Position numbers and translations under genes: made by a program. This document shows positions 1 through 7,113 of a stretch of DNA of 8,839 bases, in pieces; position 1 is the first letter of the stretch; each line of letters opens with the position of its first letter. The notes below the pieces were generated by a model. That model was not told where the DNA came from. It did not search any database and was given only the letters and a program-made list of their open reading frames with translations. This DNA comes from an uncultured Lachnospiraceae bacterium (lineage in GTDB: Bacteria; Bacillota; Clostridia; Lachnospirales; Lachnospiraceae): NCBI GenBank assembly GCA_945836565.1, contig CAMALN010000051.1, positions 1 to 8,839 on the forward strand, written 5' to 3'.

Positions 1-70
1 AGTACTCTATACTGTAAAGGATTTACATTCGCGAGATAATTTATTCAATTTTACATAAGTATTACATTGG

Positions 71-2095
71 TTATTTTATCCAATATGGTTTAGCTGTATT
101 TCCCGGTGCAGCAGAATTCTTAGGAACCAATTTTATCTCTATTCCCTCCAGTCTATATGACATGCCGGAGGTACCCGACATCTCACCATTCTTTGCCCAG
201 TCAAGCCAGCCTAAATTCTGAACATGAACTCTGTAATATACATCATACATATCCTGTGCAGCGCCTGTAAGCTCAATCATAATTGCCTCAAGTCGAAGTG
301 AACGTCCGCTGGTACCGCTCATTGCACCATCATAAGACCAATTTTGCCATCCAATATTTTGTACATGTGTCTTATATCTGATACCACCAGGTATTGTATG
401 ATTAAGTCGTATTTTTATTCCTTCAAGTCTATAAGAACGTCCTACGGTACCTGATGTTATACCATCACTTACAAAGCCCTGCCAGCCAATTTTTTGCACG
501 TGTGTAGAATAATTCACAAGTCCATTATATGGTGTAACAAATGAATTAGTTGTACTGATATTCGAAGTAGTATTCTTTGGAATAATAGCAATATTTATTG
601 CCTCAAGTCTCTTTGAATATCCTTCCGAGCCTGCTGCCTGACCATTCTTTGCCCAATCAAGCCAACCATAGCTTTGTGCATGCACTCTGTAATATACATC
701 ATATTTATCTTTATCTTCACCTGTAAGTTCAATTTTAATAGCTTCAAGTCTAAGTGAGCGTCCGCTTGTTCCGCTCATATCGCCATCATACTTCCAATCC
801 TGCCAGCCATCATTTTGTACATGTGTTTTATATCTTATACCAAGATTTGACGGGCCGGATACTTTGATTTTGATACCCTCAAGTCTTAAGCCTCTGCCTG
901 ATGTACCGGCCATAGAGCAAATATCGCTTTCGGCACCGGCAACCTTTACCCAGTCCTGCCAACCGATATTTTGAACATGTGTAGTATAATTAAGCGTTAC
1001 ATCCTTTGCCATATTAGTAACTTCCGGATTTCCGGCACTGGAACCCGGCTCATTATCAGCCTTTGCTCTATACCAATCCCTTATAAAGTTACCTGCTGTA
1101 GTAAGCTCTGATGTACTCCAATCACTGGTCTTGTTACAGCTGTTTTTTATGAGCGAGGAACTTCTCCAATCATTGCTAAGACTCCACACACAATAGCTTA
1201 CATTATATTTGTCACATCTATCCAGCCACTCTTTGGACTTCGTTAAATCAACATTTCCATTTCCATCAGCCTCCGACAAACCAAACTCGGACACAAATAC
1301 AGGTATATTATATTTTGTAACTGCTGTTTCTATTTTTTTCGTCAGCCATTGATTATGAGCATTATCCGATGCATAGAAATGAAATGCATACATAATATTG
1401 CTATAGCCTGTAATTGGATTCTCACAAGGCTCATATGTATGTCCCTGACTGCCAAGCTGCGACCAGGTTGGTGTACCGACAATAATTATCGCATCGGTGT
1501 CATAGGTTCTTATAGTCTTGATAACCTCTACAGAATAGCTCTTTATATCATCCCAGCTACATCCATTTGGCTCATTACATATCTCATAGATAACATTATC
1601 ATAATCCTTATATTTATTAGCCATTTCAGCAAAGAAGGTTTTTGCTTCCGAAGTATAATTCTTGGGATTTGCTGTATTACCATTTAAGATATGCCAATCA
1701 ATAATGGCATACATACCAAGGTCAGTTGCGTATGCAACACCATCATTAACCCCCTGCTTCATAGAGCTTTTGTTGCTCATATAACCGCCTTCTTCGACAT
1801 ACATGGCAAGTCTTATACAGTTTGCTCCCCAGTCATCTCTAAGTGTCCTGTATGCTTCCTTGTTATTGTACTGATTAAACCATTGCAAACCGTGAGTGCT
1901 TACTCCCCTAATCTGGAATTTGTCTCCATTTTTGTCTACAAGGTCAGTTCCCTTTACCGAAAGCTTACCATGCTGCTCTACAGGCGTAGCACCGGCAGCA
2001 CTAACCTTACTTTCATTGATGCACACGCCAAAGACGGTAACAACTGTCATAACTGCTACAAGCAGATATGCCATACTTCTTTTTAAGCTCTTCAT
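71..2095 (-). CDS. Secreted GH5 (subfamily 2-like) endo-beta-1,4-glucanase with six C-terminal ChW repeats
   Basis: Exported glycoside hydrolase expected to cut internal beta-1,4 bonds of cellulose or related glucans outside the cell (674 aa). Residues 1-34 are a Sec signal peptide: a lysine-rich start, a hydrophobic core, and likely cleavage near VSAA. The GH5 catalytic domain spans about 45-345 and closely resembles Bacillus Cel5-type enzymes (RGVSTHGLQWF, DWHILN, NEPNG, FHFYA, SEFG). E175 in NEP is the predicted acid/base and E270 in SEFG the nucleophile; R63, R95, H135, H239 and W304 are other expected active-site residues. A linker (346-365) leads to six ChW modules (366-658). No LPXTG motif, SLH domain or dockerin is visible, so any surface attachment would rest on ChW. 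The mature protein has eight cysteines, many for an exported enzyme. The ribosome site TAAGGGGG (2103-2110) lies 7 bases before the ATG. It is the last gene of the pncB-hydrogenase unit, and no own promoter is visible in the 18-base gap. The exact substrate is inferred. Confidence 0.93.
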   Translation of the reverse strand: MKSLKRSMAYLLVAVMTVVTVFGVCINESKVSAAGATPVEQHGKLSVKGTDLVDKNGDKFQIRGVSTHGLQWFNQYNNKEAYRTLRDDWGANCIRLAMYVEEGGYMSNKSSMKQGVNDGVAYATDLGMYAIIDWHILNGNTANPKNYTSEAKTFFAEMANKYKDYDNVIYEICNEPNGCSWDDIKSYSVEVIKTIRTYDTDAIIIVGTPTWSQLGSQGHTYEPCENPITGYSNIMYAFHFYASDNAHNQWLTKKIETAVTKYNIPVFVSEFGLSEADGNGNVDLTKSKEWLDRCDKYNVSYCVWSLSNDWRSSSLIKNSCNKTSDWSTSELTTAGNFIRDWYRAKADNEPGSSAGNPEVTNMAKDVTLNYTTHVQNIGWQDWVKVAGAESDICSMAGTSGRGLRLEGIKIKVSGPSNLGIRYKTHVQNDGWQDWKYDGDMSGTSGRSLRLEAIKIELTGEDKDKYDVYYRVHAQSYGWLDWAKNGQAAGSEGYSKRLEAINIAIIPKNTTSNISTTNSFVTPYNGLVNYSTHVQKIGWQGFVSDGITSGTVGRSYRLEGIKIRLNHTIPGGIRYKTHVQNIGWQNWSYDGAMSGTSGRSLRLEAIMIELTGAAQDMYDVYYRVHVQNLGWLDWAKNGEMSGTSGMSYRLEGIEIKLVPKNSAAPGNTAKPYWIK
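122..520 (-). repeat. ChW repeat block B (three modules), a duplicate of block A
   Basis: Codons for residues 526-658 hold three further ChW modules, at about 526-565, 570-610 and 615-658, with tryptophans W538, W583 and W630. Modules 5 and 6 match modules 2 and 3 at a constant offset of 152 residues (456 bases), for example GIRYKTHVQ at 419 and 571, and YDVYYRVH at 465 and 617. This indicates duplication of a whole triplet rather than of single modules. A threonine/serine/asparagine-rich linker at 508-525 separates the blocks. Module 4 has GWQGF where other first and second modules have GWQ(D/N)W. Confidence 0.9.
578..1000 (-). repeat. ChW repeat block A (three modules) in the cellulase
   Basis: Codons for residues 366-506 hold three ChW modules (clostridial hydrophobic repeats with a conserved tryptophan), at about 366-413, 418-458 and 463-506. 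Each has the pattern tyrosine, (T/V)H(V/A)Q, GW, then a glycine/serine-rich stretch and RLE(G/A)I. The signature tryptophans are W379, W431 and W478. The first module carries seven extra residues after GWQDW compared with its partner in block B. ChW modules are thought to serve surface association or ligand binding in Clostridia; no ligand can be read from this sequence. Confidence 0.9.
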
Positions 2096-2113
2096 TTAAT
2101 AACCCCCTTAATT

Positions 2114-3547
2114 TTATTTAAGCTTTTTGAGCGCATCGGATATAGTCTTGTTTGGTGATTGCTTACCATAATTCTCAATATCCATCCTGCTCTTAGCCAT
2201 ATGAGTAAGACAGCCGTTTCCGCTTATACAGCCTCCCTGACAGGCCATACCTTCTATAAAATTACCATCCAGAAGATTCTTCCTAAGCTTAAGCAATGCA
2301 ATCTTACATTCTTCTATACCATCGCACAAAACAGCCTTTACTTCCTTATCTGAACCCATCTCTGAAAGTCCCTGCTTTACTGCTGCAGTAAGACCACCGG
2401 AATGAGCAAAGATACGTCCAAAATATGATGCCTCTTCAAGCGTCTCCTCATCAAGCACCGTTAAATCTATATCCCTGCTATCAAAAAGTGCCTGAAGCTC
2501 TTCAAAGGTCATTGCGCTATCTATATAAGGACTTATAGTATCCTTCTTTATCTCCATCTTCTTAGCAGTACAAGGTCCTATAAATATAATCTTTGCAGTC
2601 GGATCTGCTTCCTTTACTAAGACACCTATGGAACCCATCGGCGATAAAGTATGTGATACATACTCTGTGAGATCCGGAAAAGCTTTATGAACGTAATCTA
2701 CAAAGGCCGGACAGCACGAGCTCGTCATAAAATCCTTTTCAAGAAGCTCCTCTGTCTCCTTCCAGGTTGTAATATCTGCTCCCAATGCAACCTCTACAAC
2801 CTCATCAAAACCGAGCTTTTTAAGTCCTGCCACAACCTGTCCAAGTTTTACATAGTTAAACTGTGACGCAATTGCAGGTGCTATGGCCGCATAAGTTTTA
2901 TAGTTCTTACCACCCTCACTGCCTTTAAGTATATTGATTATATCCAATATGTAAGACTTCTCACTTATTGCACCAAACGGACACTGATACATGCAGGCAC
3001 CGCAGGATATACATTTATCATTATCTATCTTTGCAGCCAAATCCTCATTCATGGATATGGCATCAACCTTACAAGCCTTCTGGCATGGTCTTACATAGTT
3101 CTGGATTGCACTGTACGGACATACTTTGGCACATGCACCGCATGATTTACATTTTGTCCTGTCTATAACAGCCTTTTGATGTGAATCAATAGTAATTGCA
3201 CCAAACTTACACGCATCGGCACATCTGTGTGCAAGACATCCTCTACACATACCCGTAACCTTATATCCGCCTACAGGACATTCGTCACAGGCTATCTCCA
3301 TAACCTCTATAATATTGGGATTTTCCTTATCTCCACCCATTGCAAGCTTAACTCTCTCACCTACAACAGCCCTTTCCATATATACACAGCATCTGGTAGT
3401 AGGCTTTTTGCCGGGAACAAGCTTCTCAGGAATATCCAATATATGCTCCACAAGCTTGTCTTCCCATGCCAGTCTTGCAACCTCTCTTATAGTCTCGTAC
3501 TTATAATATTGTGTTCTGGTATCAAATCTTCTCATCGTTGAATCCAT
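2114..3547 (-). CDS. [FeFe]-hydrogenase-like iron-sulfur protein, group B type
   Basis: Cytoplasmic iron-sulfur protein of the monomeric [FeFe] hydrogenase family, expected to make or oxidise H2 with ferredoxin-like electron transfer (477 aa from the chosen start). The N-terminal part is rich in cluster-binding cysteines: C87/C90, C101/C104/C109/C113, C133/C136/C139/C143, C155/C159 and C179/C182/C185/C189. The two CxxCxxCxxxCP sets are classic [4Fe-4S] ferredoxin motifs. The H-cluster domain follows. Its L1 motif is SCCPAF (C278 the presumed proton shuttle, C279 a ligand), L2 is GPCTAKKME (C326) and L3 is MACQGGC (C436, C440), so all expected H-cluster cysteines are present. L2 has GPC where group A enzymes have MPC, and L1 has PAF rather than PGW; both fit group B, whose role is unsettled. 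No PAS, kinase or phosphatase module is fused, unlike sensory hydrogenases. It starts 18 bases after the pncB stop. HydE, HydF and HydG maturases are not in the window. Confidence 0.88.
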   Translation of the reverse strand: MDSTMRRFDTRTQYYKYETIREVARLAWEDKLVEHILDIPEKLVPGKKPTTRCCVYMERAVVGERVKLAMGGDKENPNIIEVMEIACDECPVGGYKVTGMCRGCLAHRCADACKFGAITIDSHQKAVIDRTKCKSCGACAKVCPYSAIQNYVRPCQKACKVDAISMNEDLAAKIDNDKCISCGACMYQCPFGAISEKSYILDIINILKGSEGGKNYKTYAAIAPAIASQFNYVKLGQVVAGLKKLGFDEVVEVALGADITTWKETEELLEKDFMTSSCCPAFVDYVHKAFPDLTEYVSHTLSPMGSIGVLVKEADPTAKIIFIGPCTAKKMEIKKDTISPYIDSAMTFEELQALFDSRDIDLTVLDEETLEEASYFGRIFAHSGGLTAAVKQGLSEMGSDKEVKAVLCDGIEECKIALLKLRKNLLDGNFIEGMACQGGCISGNGCLTHMAKSRMDIENYGKQSPNKTISDALKKLK

Positions 3548-3553
3548 AATTAT

Positions 3554-3557
3554 CTCC
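3554..3557 (-). promoter_or_regulatory. Ribosome binding site that sets the hydrogenase start
   Basis: GGAG lies 6 bases before the ATG at 3547-3545, which is ideal spacing. An in-frame ATG four codons upstream (3559-3557) overlaps this site: its final G is the first G of GGAG. It has no ribosome site of its own at proper distance, so the shorter 477-residue form is preferred over 481 residues. Confidence 0.75.
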
Positions 3558-3565
3558 ATATCTAG

Positions 3566-5011
3566 CTATTTTGCATTTTCCTCAAGCATCTTCTTTTTTA
3601 TATTATATAATTCCGGCGACAAATCAACATAGTGCACATGTGGGTTTTCAAATCTCTGCTCTTCCTCCCATACATTGTGCTCAAGCTGATAGGCTACATA
3701 TGCTTTTATGTCATCAAGCTTAGGCTTATCATATACCAATTTTCCATCCTTAAATATTGGCTGCTTAAGCTCCTTTGCAATAAAATTGTCATACTGCATA
3801 TTCTTCCAAGGCTTCTCAGGATTGATAAACCTGTACGGCTTGGTATCATCTACCTCTTCATCATACATAGTAATCAGATCAGCCAATGCATATCCGGTTT
3901 CCCTGCTGTATATACGCCAAAGCTTCTTCCTTCCCGGATTTGTTATCTTCTCCATATTCTCAGATATCTTTATTCTAGGTAGAAAATCACCATTTTCATT
4001 CATAACAGCCACAAGCTTATACACTCCTCCAAATACAGGATCAGATTTCGAGGTAATCATTCGCTCTCCTACACCGTATGAATCAATCTTTGCCCCCTGC
4101 TTTTGCAAAGACTTTATAAGGAATTCATCGATACTGTTTGAAACTATTATCTTACAATCCTTCATATCATTCTCGTCGAAGAGCTTTCTAAGCTTTTTAG
4201 AAAAATATGCCAGATCTCCACTGTCTATTCTTACACCCTTAAGTCGCTTACCCATAGGTTCAAGTACTTCTTTGGCAACCCTTATGGCATTTACCGCACC
4301 ACTTTTCATGATATCATAGGTATCAATAAGAAGTGTGCAGCTGTCAGGATAAACCTCCGCATAGGCCTTGAATGCTTCATATTCACTGTCAAAAAACTGT
4401 ATCCAGCTGTGTGCCATGGTGCCAACAGCAGGTACGCCATATAATTCATCAGTCATAACCGTAGCAGTAGCACCTACACCACCGATATATGCTGCTCTTG
4501 CACCTAGTACAGCCGCATCTGCTCCATGCGCTCTTCTGGCTCCGAACTCCATCACAATCGAACCGGCATCACCGGCAGCCCTGCATATACGACATGCCTT
4601 CGTTGCAATCAATGATTGGAAATTAATTGTAAGCAAAAGCATCGTCTCTATAAGCTGTGCCTCTATTATAGGTGCTGTTACAGTTACCAACGGAGTATTC
4701 GGATAACATATCGTTCCCTCTGGCAAGGCATCTATGCTTCCCGTAAACCTAAAATCAGCCAGATACTCCAAAAATCCCTCATCAAACTGTCCTTTACTTC
4801 GTAGATATGCTATATCATCCTCATTAAAACGCATATCACATATATAATCAATAAGCTGCTCTAACCCGGCAGACACCACAAACCCTCCGTCATCAGGATT
4901 TTTTCTGTAAAACATATCAAACACAACCACCTTGTCCTTGAATCCCTTTACAAAATATCCGTTTGACATGGTCAGCTCATAATAGTCCATAAGCATAGTT
5001 AAATTTCTCAT
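3566..5011 (-). CDS. pncB: Nicotinate phosphoribosyltransferase
   Basis: Cytoplasmic enzyme joining nicotinate and PRPP to give nicotinate mononucleotide, with ATP hydrolysis coupled to the reaction. It is the entry step of the Preiss-Handler route of NAD salvage. The 481 residues are close to the usual bacterial length of about 490. Seen motifs are DYYELTMSNGYF near the N-terminus (9-20), EFGARRAHG (155-163), GTMAHSW (197-203), LLIDTYD (227-233), VRIDSGDLA (260-268) and SNSIDEF (291-297). H201 in GTMAH matches the histidine that is phosphorylated during the ATP-coupled cycle, and RIDSGD belongs to the phosphate/PRPP site. The start is supported by TAAGGAGAG (5015-5023) just before the ATG. 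It is the first gene of a unit that continues 18 bases later with the hydrogenase gene, behind its own promoter at 5073-5101. Confidence 0.95.
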   Translation of the reverse strand: MRNLTMLMDYYELTMSNGYFVKGFKDKVVVFDMFYRKNPDDGGFVVSAGLEQLIDYICDMRFNEDDIAYLRSKGQFDEGFLEYLADFRFTGSIDALPEGTICYPNTPLVTVTAPIIEAQLIETMLLLTINFQSLIATKACRICRAAGDAGSIVMEFGARRAHGADAAVLGARAAYIGGVGATATVMTDELYGVPAVGTMAHSWIQFFDSEYEAFKAYAEVYPDSCTLLIDTYDIMKSGAVNAIRVAKEVLEPMGKRLKGVRIDSGDLAYFSKKLRKLFDENDMKDCKIIVSNSIDEFLIKSLQKQGAKIDSYGVGERMITSKSDPVFGGVYKLVAVMNENGDFLPRIKISENMEKITNPGRKKLWRIYSRETGYALADLITMYDEEVDDTKPYRFINPEKPWKNMQYDNFIAKELKQPIFKDGKLVYDKPKLDDIKAYVAYQLEHNVWEEEQRFENPHVHYVDLSPELYNIKKKMLEENAK

Positions 5012-5053
5012 AGTCTCTCCTTATACTTACATATATAACACTATTCAATAATG

Positions 5054-5068
5054 CTAACCCCTAGTTAG
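5054..5068. promoter_or_regulatory. Small palindrome at the predicted pncB transcription start
   Basis: CTAAC and GTTAG form a perfect 5-base inverted repeat around a 5-base centre. It sits 5 to 19 bases beyond the -10 box, covering the predicted start point and the first dozen or so transcribed bases. This is a common place for a repressor operator, and NAD-salvage genes are often repressed by niacin- or NAD-responsive regulators. I cannot match it to a known operator. The arms are short, so chance is possible; a short hairpin at the mRNA 5' end is another option. Confidence 0.35.
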
Positions 5069-5072
5069 AGAA

Positions 5073-5101
5073 ATTATATCACTATTTATTATTATTTCCA
5101 A
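5073..5101 (-). promoter_or_regulatory. Promoter of the pncB-hydrogenase-cellulase unit
   Basis: On the minus strand, a -35 box TTGGAA (5101-5096, 4 of 6 consensus) is followed by a 17-base spacer and a perfect -10 box TATAAT (5078-5073). TGA directly before the -10 box gives an extended -10 (TGnTATAAT). The predicted start is near 5066, leaving a leader of roughly 55 bases that ends in the pncB ribosome site. It lies between the typA terminator and pncB, as expected for a new housekeeping sigma-A unit. Confidence 0.8.
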
Positions 5102-5102
5102 C

Positions 5103-5143
5103 AAAAAACACAGCTTGTATAAAAAATTACAAGCTGTGTTTTT
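5103..5143 (-). terminator. Intrinsic terminator after typA
   Basis: A perfect 16-base inverted repeat (5104-5119 with 5128-5143) surrounds an 8-base A/T loop. Its core is CACAGCTTGTA/TACAAGCTGTG, with A/T pairs at the base. On the minus strand it begins 6 bases after the typA stop and runs into six U residues (5108-5103), five of which pair with the A run at the stem base. It also has a U run on the plus strand, so it could stop transcription from either side, though no plus-strand gene is present. Confidence 0.9.
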
Positions 5144-5148
5144 ATATA

Positions 5149-6987
5149 TTAATTTGTCTGCATAGCGCGCTTTGCTCTCATACGAAGAGTAGGATCAAGA
5201 ATCTTCTTTCTGATTCTAAGTGATTTTGGGGTTACCTCAAGAAGCTCATCAGTATCAATGAAGTCAAGCGCCTGCTCAAGACTAAGTATCTTAGGTGGAG
5301 TAAGCTTAAGTGCTTCGTCGGAGCCGGAAGCACGTGTATTGGTAAGCTGCTTCTTCTTACATACGTTTACCTCAATATCCTCAGGTCTTCCACACTGACC
5401 TACAACCATACCTCCATATACCTGCTCACCAGGTCCGATGAAGAGTGTTCCTCTCTCCTGTGCATTGAACAAACCATAGGTTATAGACTCACCTGATTCA
5501 TATGCTATAAGAGAGCCCTGACTTCTGTACATCATGTCACCCTTGTACAAATCGTAACCGTCAAATATTGTATTCAATACACCATTACCTTTTGTGGCTG
5601 TAAGAAAATCACCTCTAAAGCCTATAAGACCACGTGACGGAATAGAGAATTCAAGTCTTGTCGTGCCGTTTCCTGTAGGTGCCATACCCTGAAGCTCACC
5701 CTTACGGTTATTAAGCATATTAATTACTGTACCTGAGAATTCGTCCGGTACATCTATTACAGCGATTTCAAAAGGCTCGAGCTTTCTGCCCTTCTCGTCT
5801 TCCTTATATATTACCTCAGCCTTACTAACTGCAAATTCATAGCCCTCACGTCTCATATTCTCTATAAGAACCGAAAGATGAAGCTCTCCTCTGCCTGAAA
5901 CCTTGAAGCTTTCTGTTGTGTCTGTTTCCTCAACCCTAAGAGAAACATCTGTATTAAGCTCTCTGAAAAGTCTGTCTCTGATATGTCTTGAGGTTACATA
6001 TTTTCCTTCCTTGCCTGCAAGCGGTGAATCATTTACCATAAAATGCATAGCAATTGTAGGCTCCGAAATCTTCTGGAAAGGAATCGCAACAGGATTTTCC
6101 GGTGAACAAATAGTATCACCTATCTTAAGGTCAGCTATACCTGAGATGGCAACAATTGAACCAATGGTTGCCTCATTTACCTCTACCTTATTAAGTCCCT
6201 CGAACTCATAAAGCTTACCTATCTTTACCTTTACCTTTTTGTCCGGCTCGTGATGATTTACAAGTACACACTCCTGATTAAGCTTAAGCGTACCATTATC
6301 AACCTTACCTACACCGATACGTCCTACATACTCATTATAATCGATAGTACTTATGAGAACCTGAGTGCTCTCATCAGGATCGCCCTCCGGTGCAGGAATA
6401 TATTTTAATATAGTCTCGAAAAGAGGCTTCATGTCTGTTCCCGGTTCGTCAGGAGAAAGTGAAGCTATACCCTCCTTTGCAGAAGCATATACAAATGGAC
6501 AGTCAAGCTGCTCCTCATTTGCATCAAGCTCAAGCAAAAGCTCAAGAACCTCCTCTTCTACCTCCTCAGGTCTGGCTTCCGGTCTGTCTATCTTATTTAC
6601 ACATACGATAACATTCAAATCAAGCTCAAGCGCCTTCTTCAATACGAACTTTGTCTGAGGCATCGCACCCTCGAAAGCATCTACAACAAGAATTACTCCA
6701 TTTACCATCTTGAGTACACGTTCAACCTCGCCTCCGAAGTCGGCGTGTCCCGGTGTATCTATAATATTTATCTTCACGCCATTATAAGACACCGCAGTAT
6801 TCTTAGAGAGTATAGTTATTCCTCTCTCCCTCTCGATATCATTAGAGTCCATGACTCTTTCGGCTACCTCCTGATTTTCTCTGAAAACACCACTCTGCTT
6901 CAAAAGCTCATCAACAAGTGTAGTCTTGCCATGGTCTACATGGGCAATAATAGCTATGTTTCTTACATCTTCTCTTGCGATTCTCAT
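5149..6987 (-). CDS. typA: Ribosome-associated translational GTPase TypA/BipA
   Basis: EF-G-like GTPase that binds the 70S ribosome and, in studied bacteria, supports growth under cold or other stress and 50S subunit assembly. The 612 residues match the family length. G-motifs are AHVDHGKTT (15-23), RGIT (55-58), DTPGH (77-81), NKID (131-134) and SAK (169-171). A beta-barrel domain II follows (about 205-300), then EF-G-type domains with SGRGELH (364-370) and [10 protein letters not shown] (451-460). The TypA-specific C-terminal domain carries [13 protein letters not shown] (548-560), LEQAL (570-574) and [11 protein letters not shown] (581-591). The start is the ATG at 6987, which has AGAGG (6998-6994) 6 bases upstream; [20 protein letters not shown] fits the usual short N-terminus. 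An in-frame TTG at 7011 would add eight residues but would place the ribosome site inside the gene. It has a promoter upstream and a strong terminator just after its stop, so it is probably expressed alone. Confidence 0.97.
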   Translation of the reverse strand: MRIAREDVRNIAIIAHVDHGKTTLVDELLKQSGVFRENQEVAERVMDSNDIERERGITILSKNTAVSYNGVKINIIDTPGHADFGGEVERVLKMVNGVILVVDAFEGAMPQTKFVLKKALELDLNVIVCVNKIDRPEARPEEVEEEVLELLLELDANEEQLDCPFVYASAKEGIASLSPDEPGTDMKPLFETILKYIPAPEGDPDESTQVLISTIDYNEYVGRIGVGKVDNGTLKLNQECVLVNHHEPDKKVKVKIGKLYEFEGLNKVEVNEATIGSIVAISGIADLKIGDTICSPENPVAIPFQKISEPTIAMHFMVNDSPLAGKEGKYVTSRHIRDRLFRELNTDVSLRVEETDTTESFKVSGRGELHLSVLIENMRREGYEFAVSKAEVIYKEDEKGRKLEPFEIAVIDVPDEFSGTVINMLNNRKGELQGMAPTGNGTTRLEFSIPSRGLIGFRGDFLTATKGNGVLNTIFDGYDLYKGDMMYRSQGSLIAYESGESITYGLFNAQERGTLFIGPGEQVYGGMVVGQCGRPEDIEVNVCKKKQLTNTRASGSDEALKLTPPKILSLEQALDFIDTDELLEVTPKSLRIRKKILDPTLRMRAKRAMQTN

Positions 6988-7021
6988 AATAAACCTCTTT
7001 TCCCAACGCAATCATGTACGC

Positions 7022-7070
7022 AAAACGCTGTGCTACAATACTTTTTCAAACTATCGTATTGTAACACAGC
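7022..7070 (-). terminator. Long inverted repeat between the AIM24 pair and typA, possible terminator
   Basis: Two 15-base arms (7027-7041 and 7056-7070) flank a 14-base loop, with a single non-Watson-Crick position (7033/7064). In minus-strand RNA that position is a G-U wobble, while in plus-strand RNA it would be a C-A mismatch, so the hairpin favours the gene strand. Four U residues (7025-7022) follow the stem, a weak tail for a terminator. It lies 43 bases after the stop at 7114 and would end the AIM24 transcript. Its 5' arm overlaps the proposed typA -10 box, so it could also act as DNA, as an operator. Confidence 0.6.
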
Positions 7071-7086
7071 ATTTTTTACTTTTCAA
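7058..7086 (-). promoter_or_regulatory. Predicted typA promoter
   Basis: On the minus strand, TTGAAA (7086-7081, 5 of 6) is followed by a 17-base spacer and TACAAT (7063-7058, 5 of 6). TGT before the -10 box gives an extended -10. The predicted start is near 7051, which falls in the loop of the inverted repeat at 7027-7070. A transcript from here would carry only the 3' arm and escape the hairpin, whereas read-through RNA from upstream would form it. The leader to the typA ATG would be about 65 bases. Confidence 0.65.
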
Positions 7087-7113
7087 TATATAGTTTACAC
7101 TTGATGCTTTAAC

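Noticed and set aside
13..27. TGTAAA/TTTACA inverted repeat with a 3-base centre, downstream of the cellulase
   Set aside because: Six A/T-rich base pairs without a U tract are too weak to call a terminator, and such repeats are common by chance in AT-rich DNA. No convincing terminator for the cellulase is visible in bases 1-70.
2014..2034. Possible lipoprotein site at C25 of the cellulase (VFGVC)
   Set aside because: The residue before the cysteine is valine rather than Gly, Ala or Ser, and a normal signal peptidase I site (VSAA) follows, so an ordinary secreted protein is more likely.
3708..4319. A 203-codon plus-strand open frame opposite pncB, and other plus-strand frames throughout the window
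   Set aside because: They lie wholly inside well-supported minus-strand genes, lack good ribosome sites, resemble no known family and have the composition expected of antisense frames.
5103..5143. Riboswitch or attenuator ahead of pncB
   Set aside because: The hairpin lies upstream of the predicted pncB start site and directly after the typA stop, so it serves typA as a terminator. The remaining leader of about 55 bases is too short for a known riboswitch.
6988..7011. In-frame TTG start that would extend TypA by eight residues
   Set aside because: The AGAGG ribosome site would then be inside the coding region, no ribosome site precedes the TTG at proper distance, and the family begins close to the ATG at 6987.
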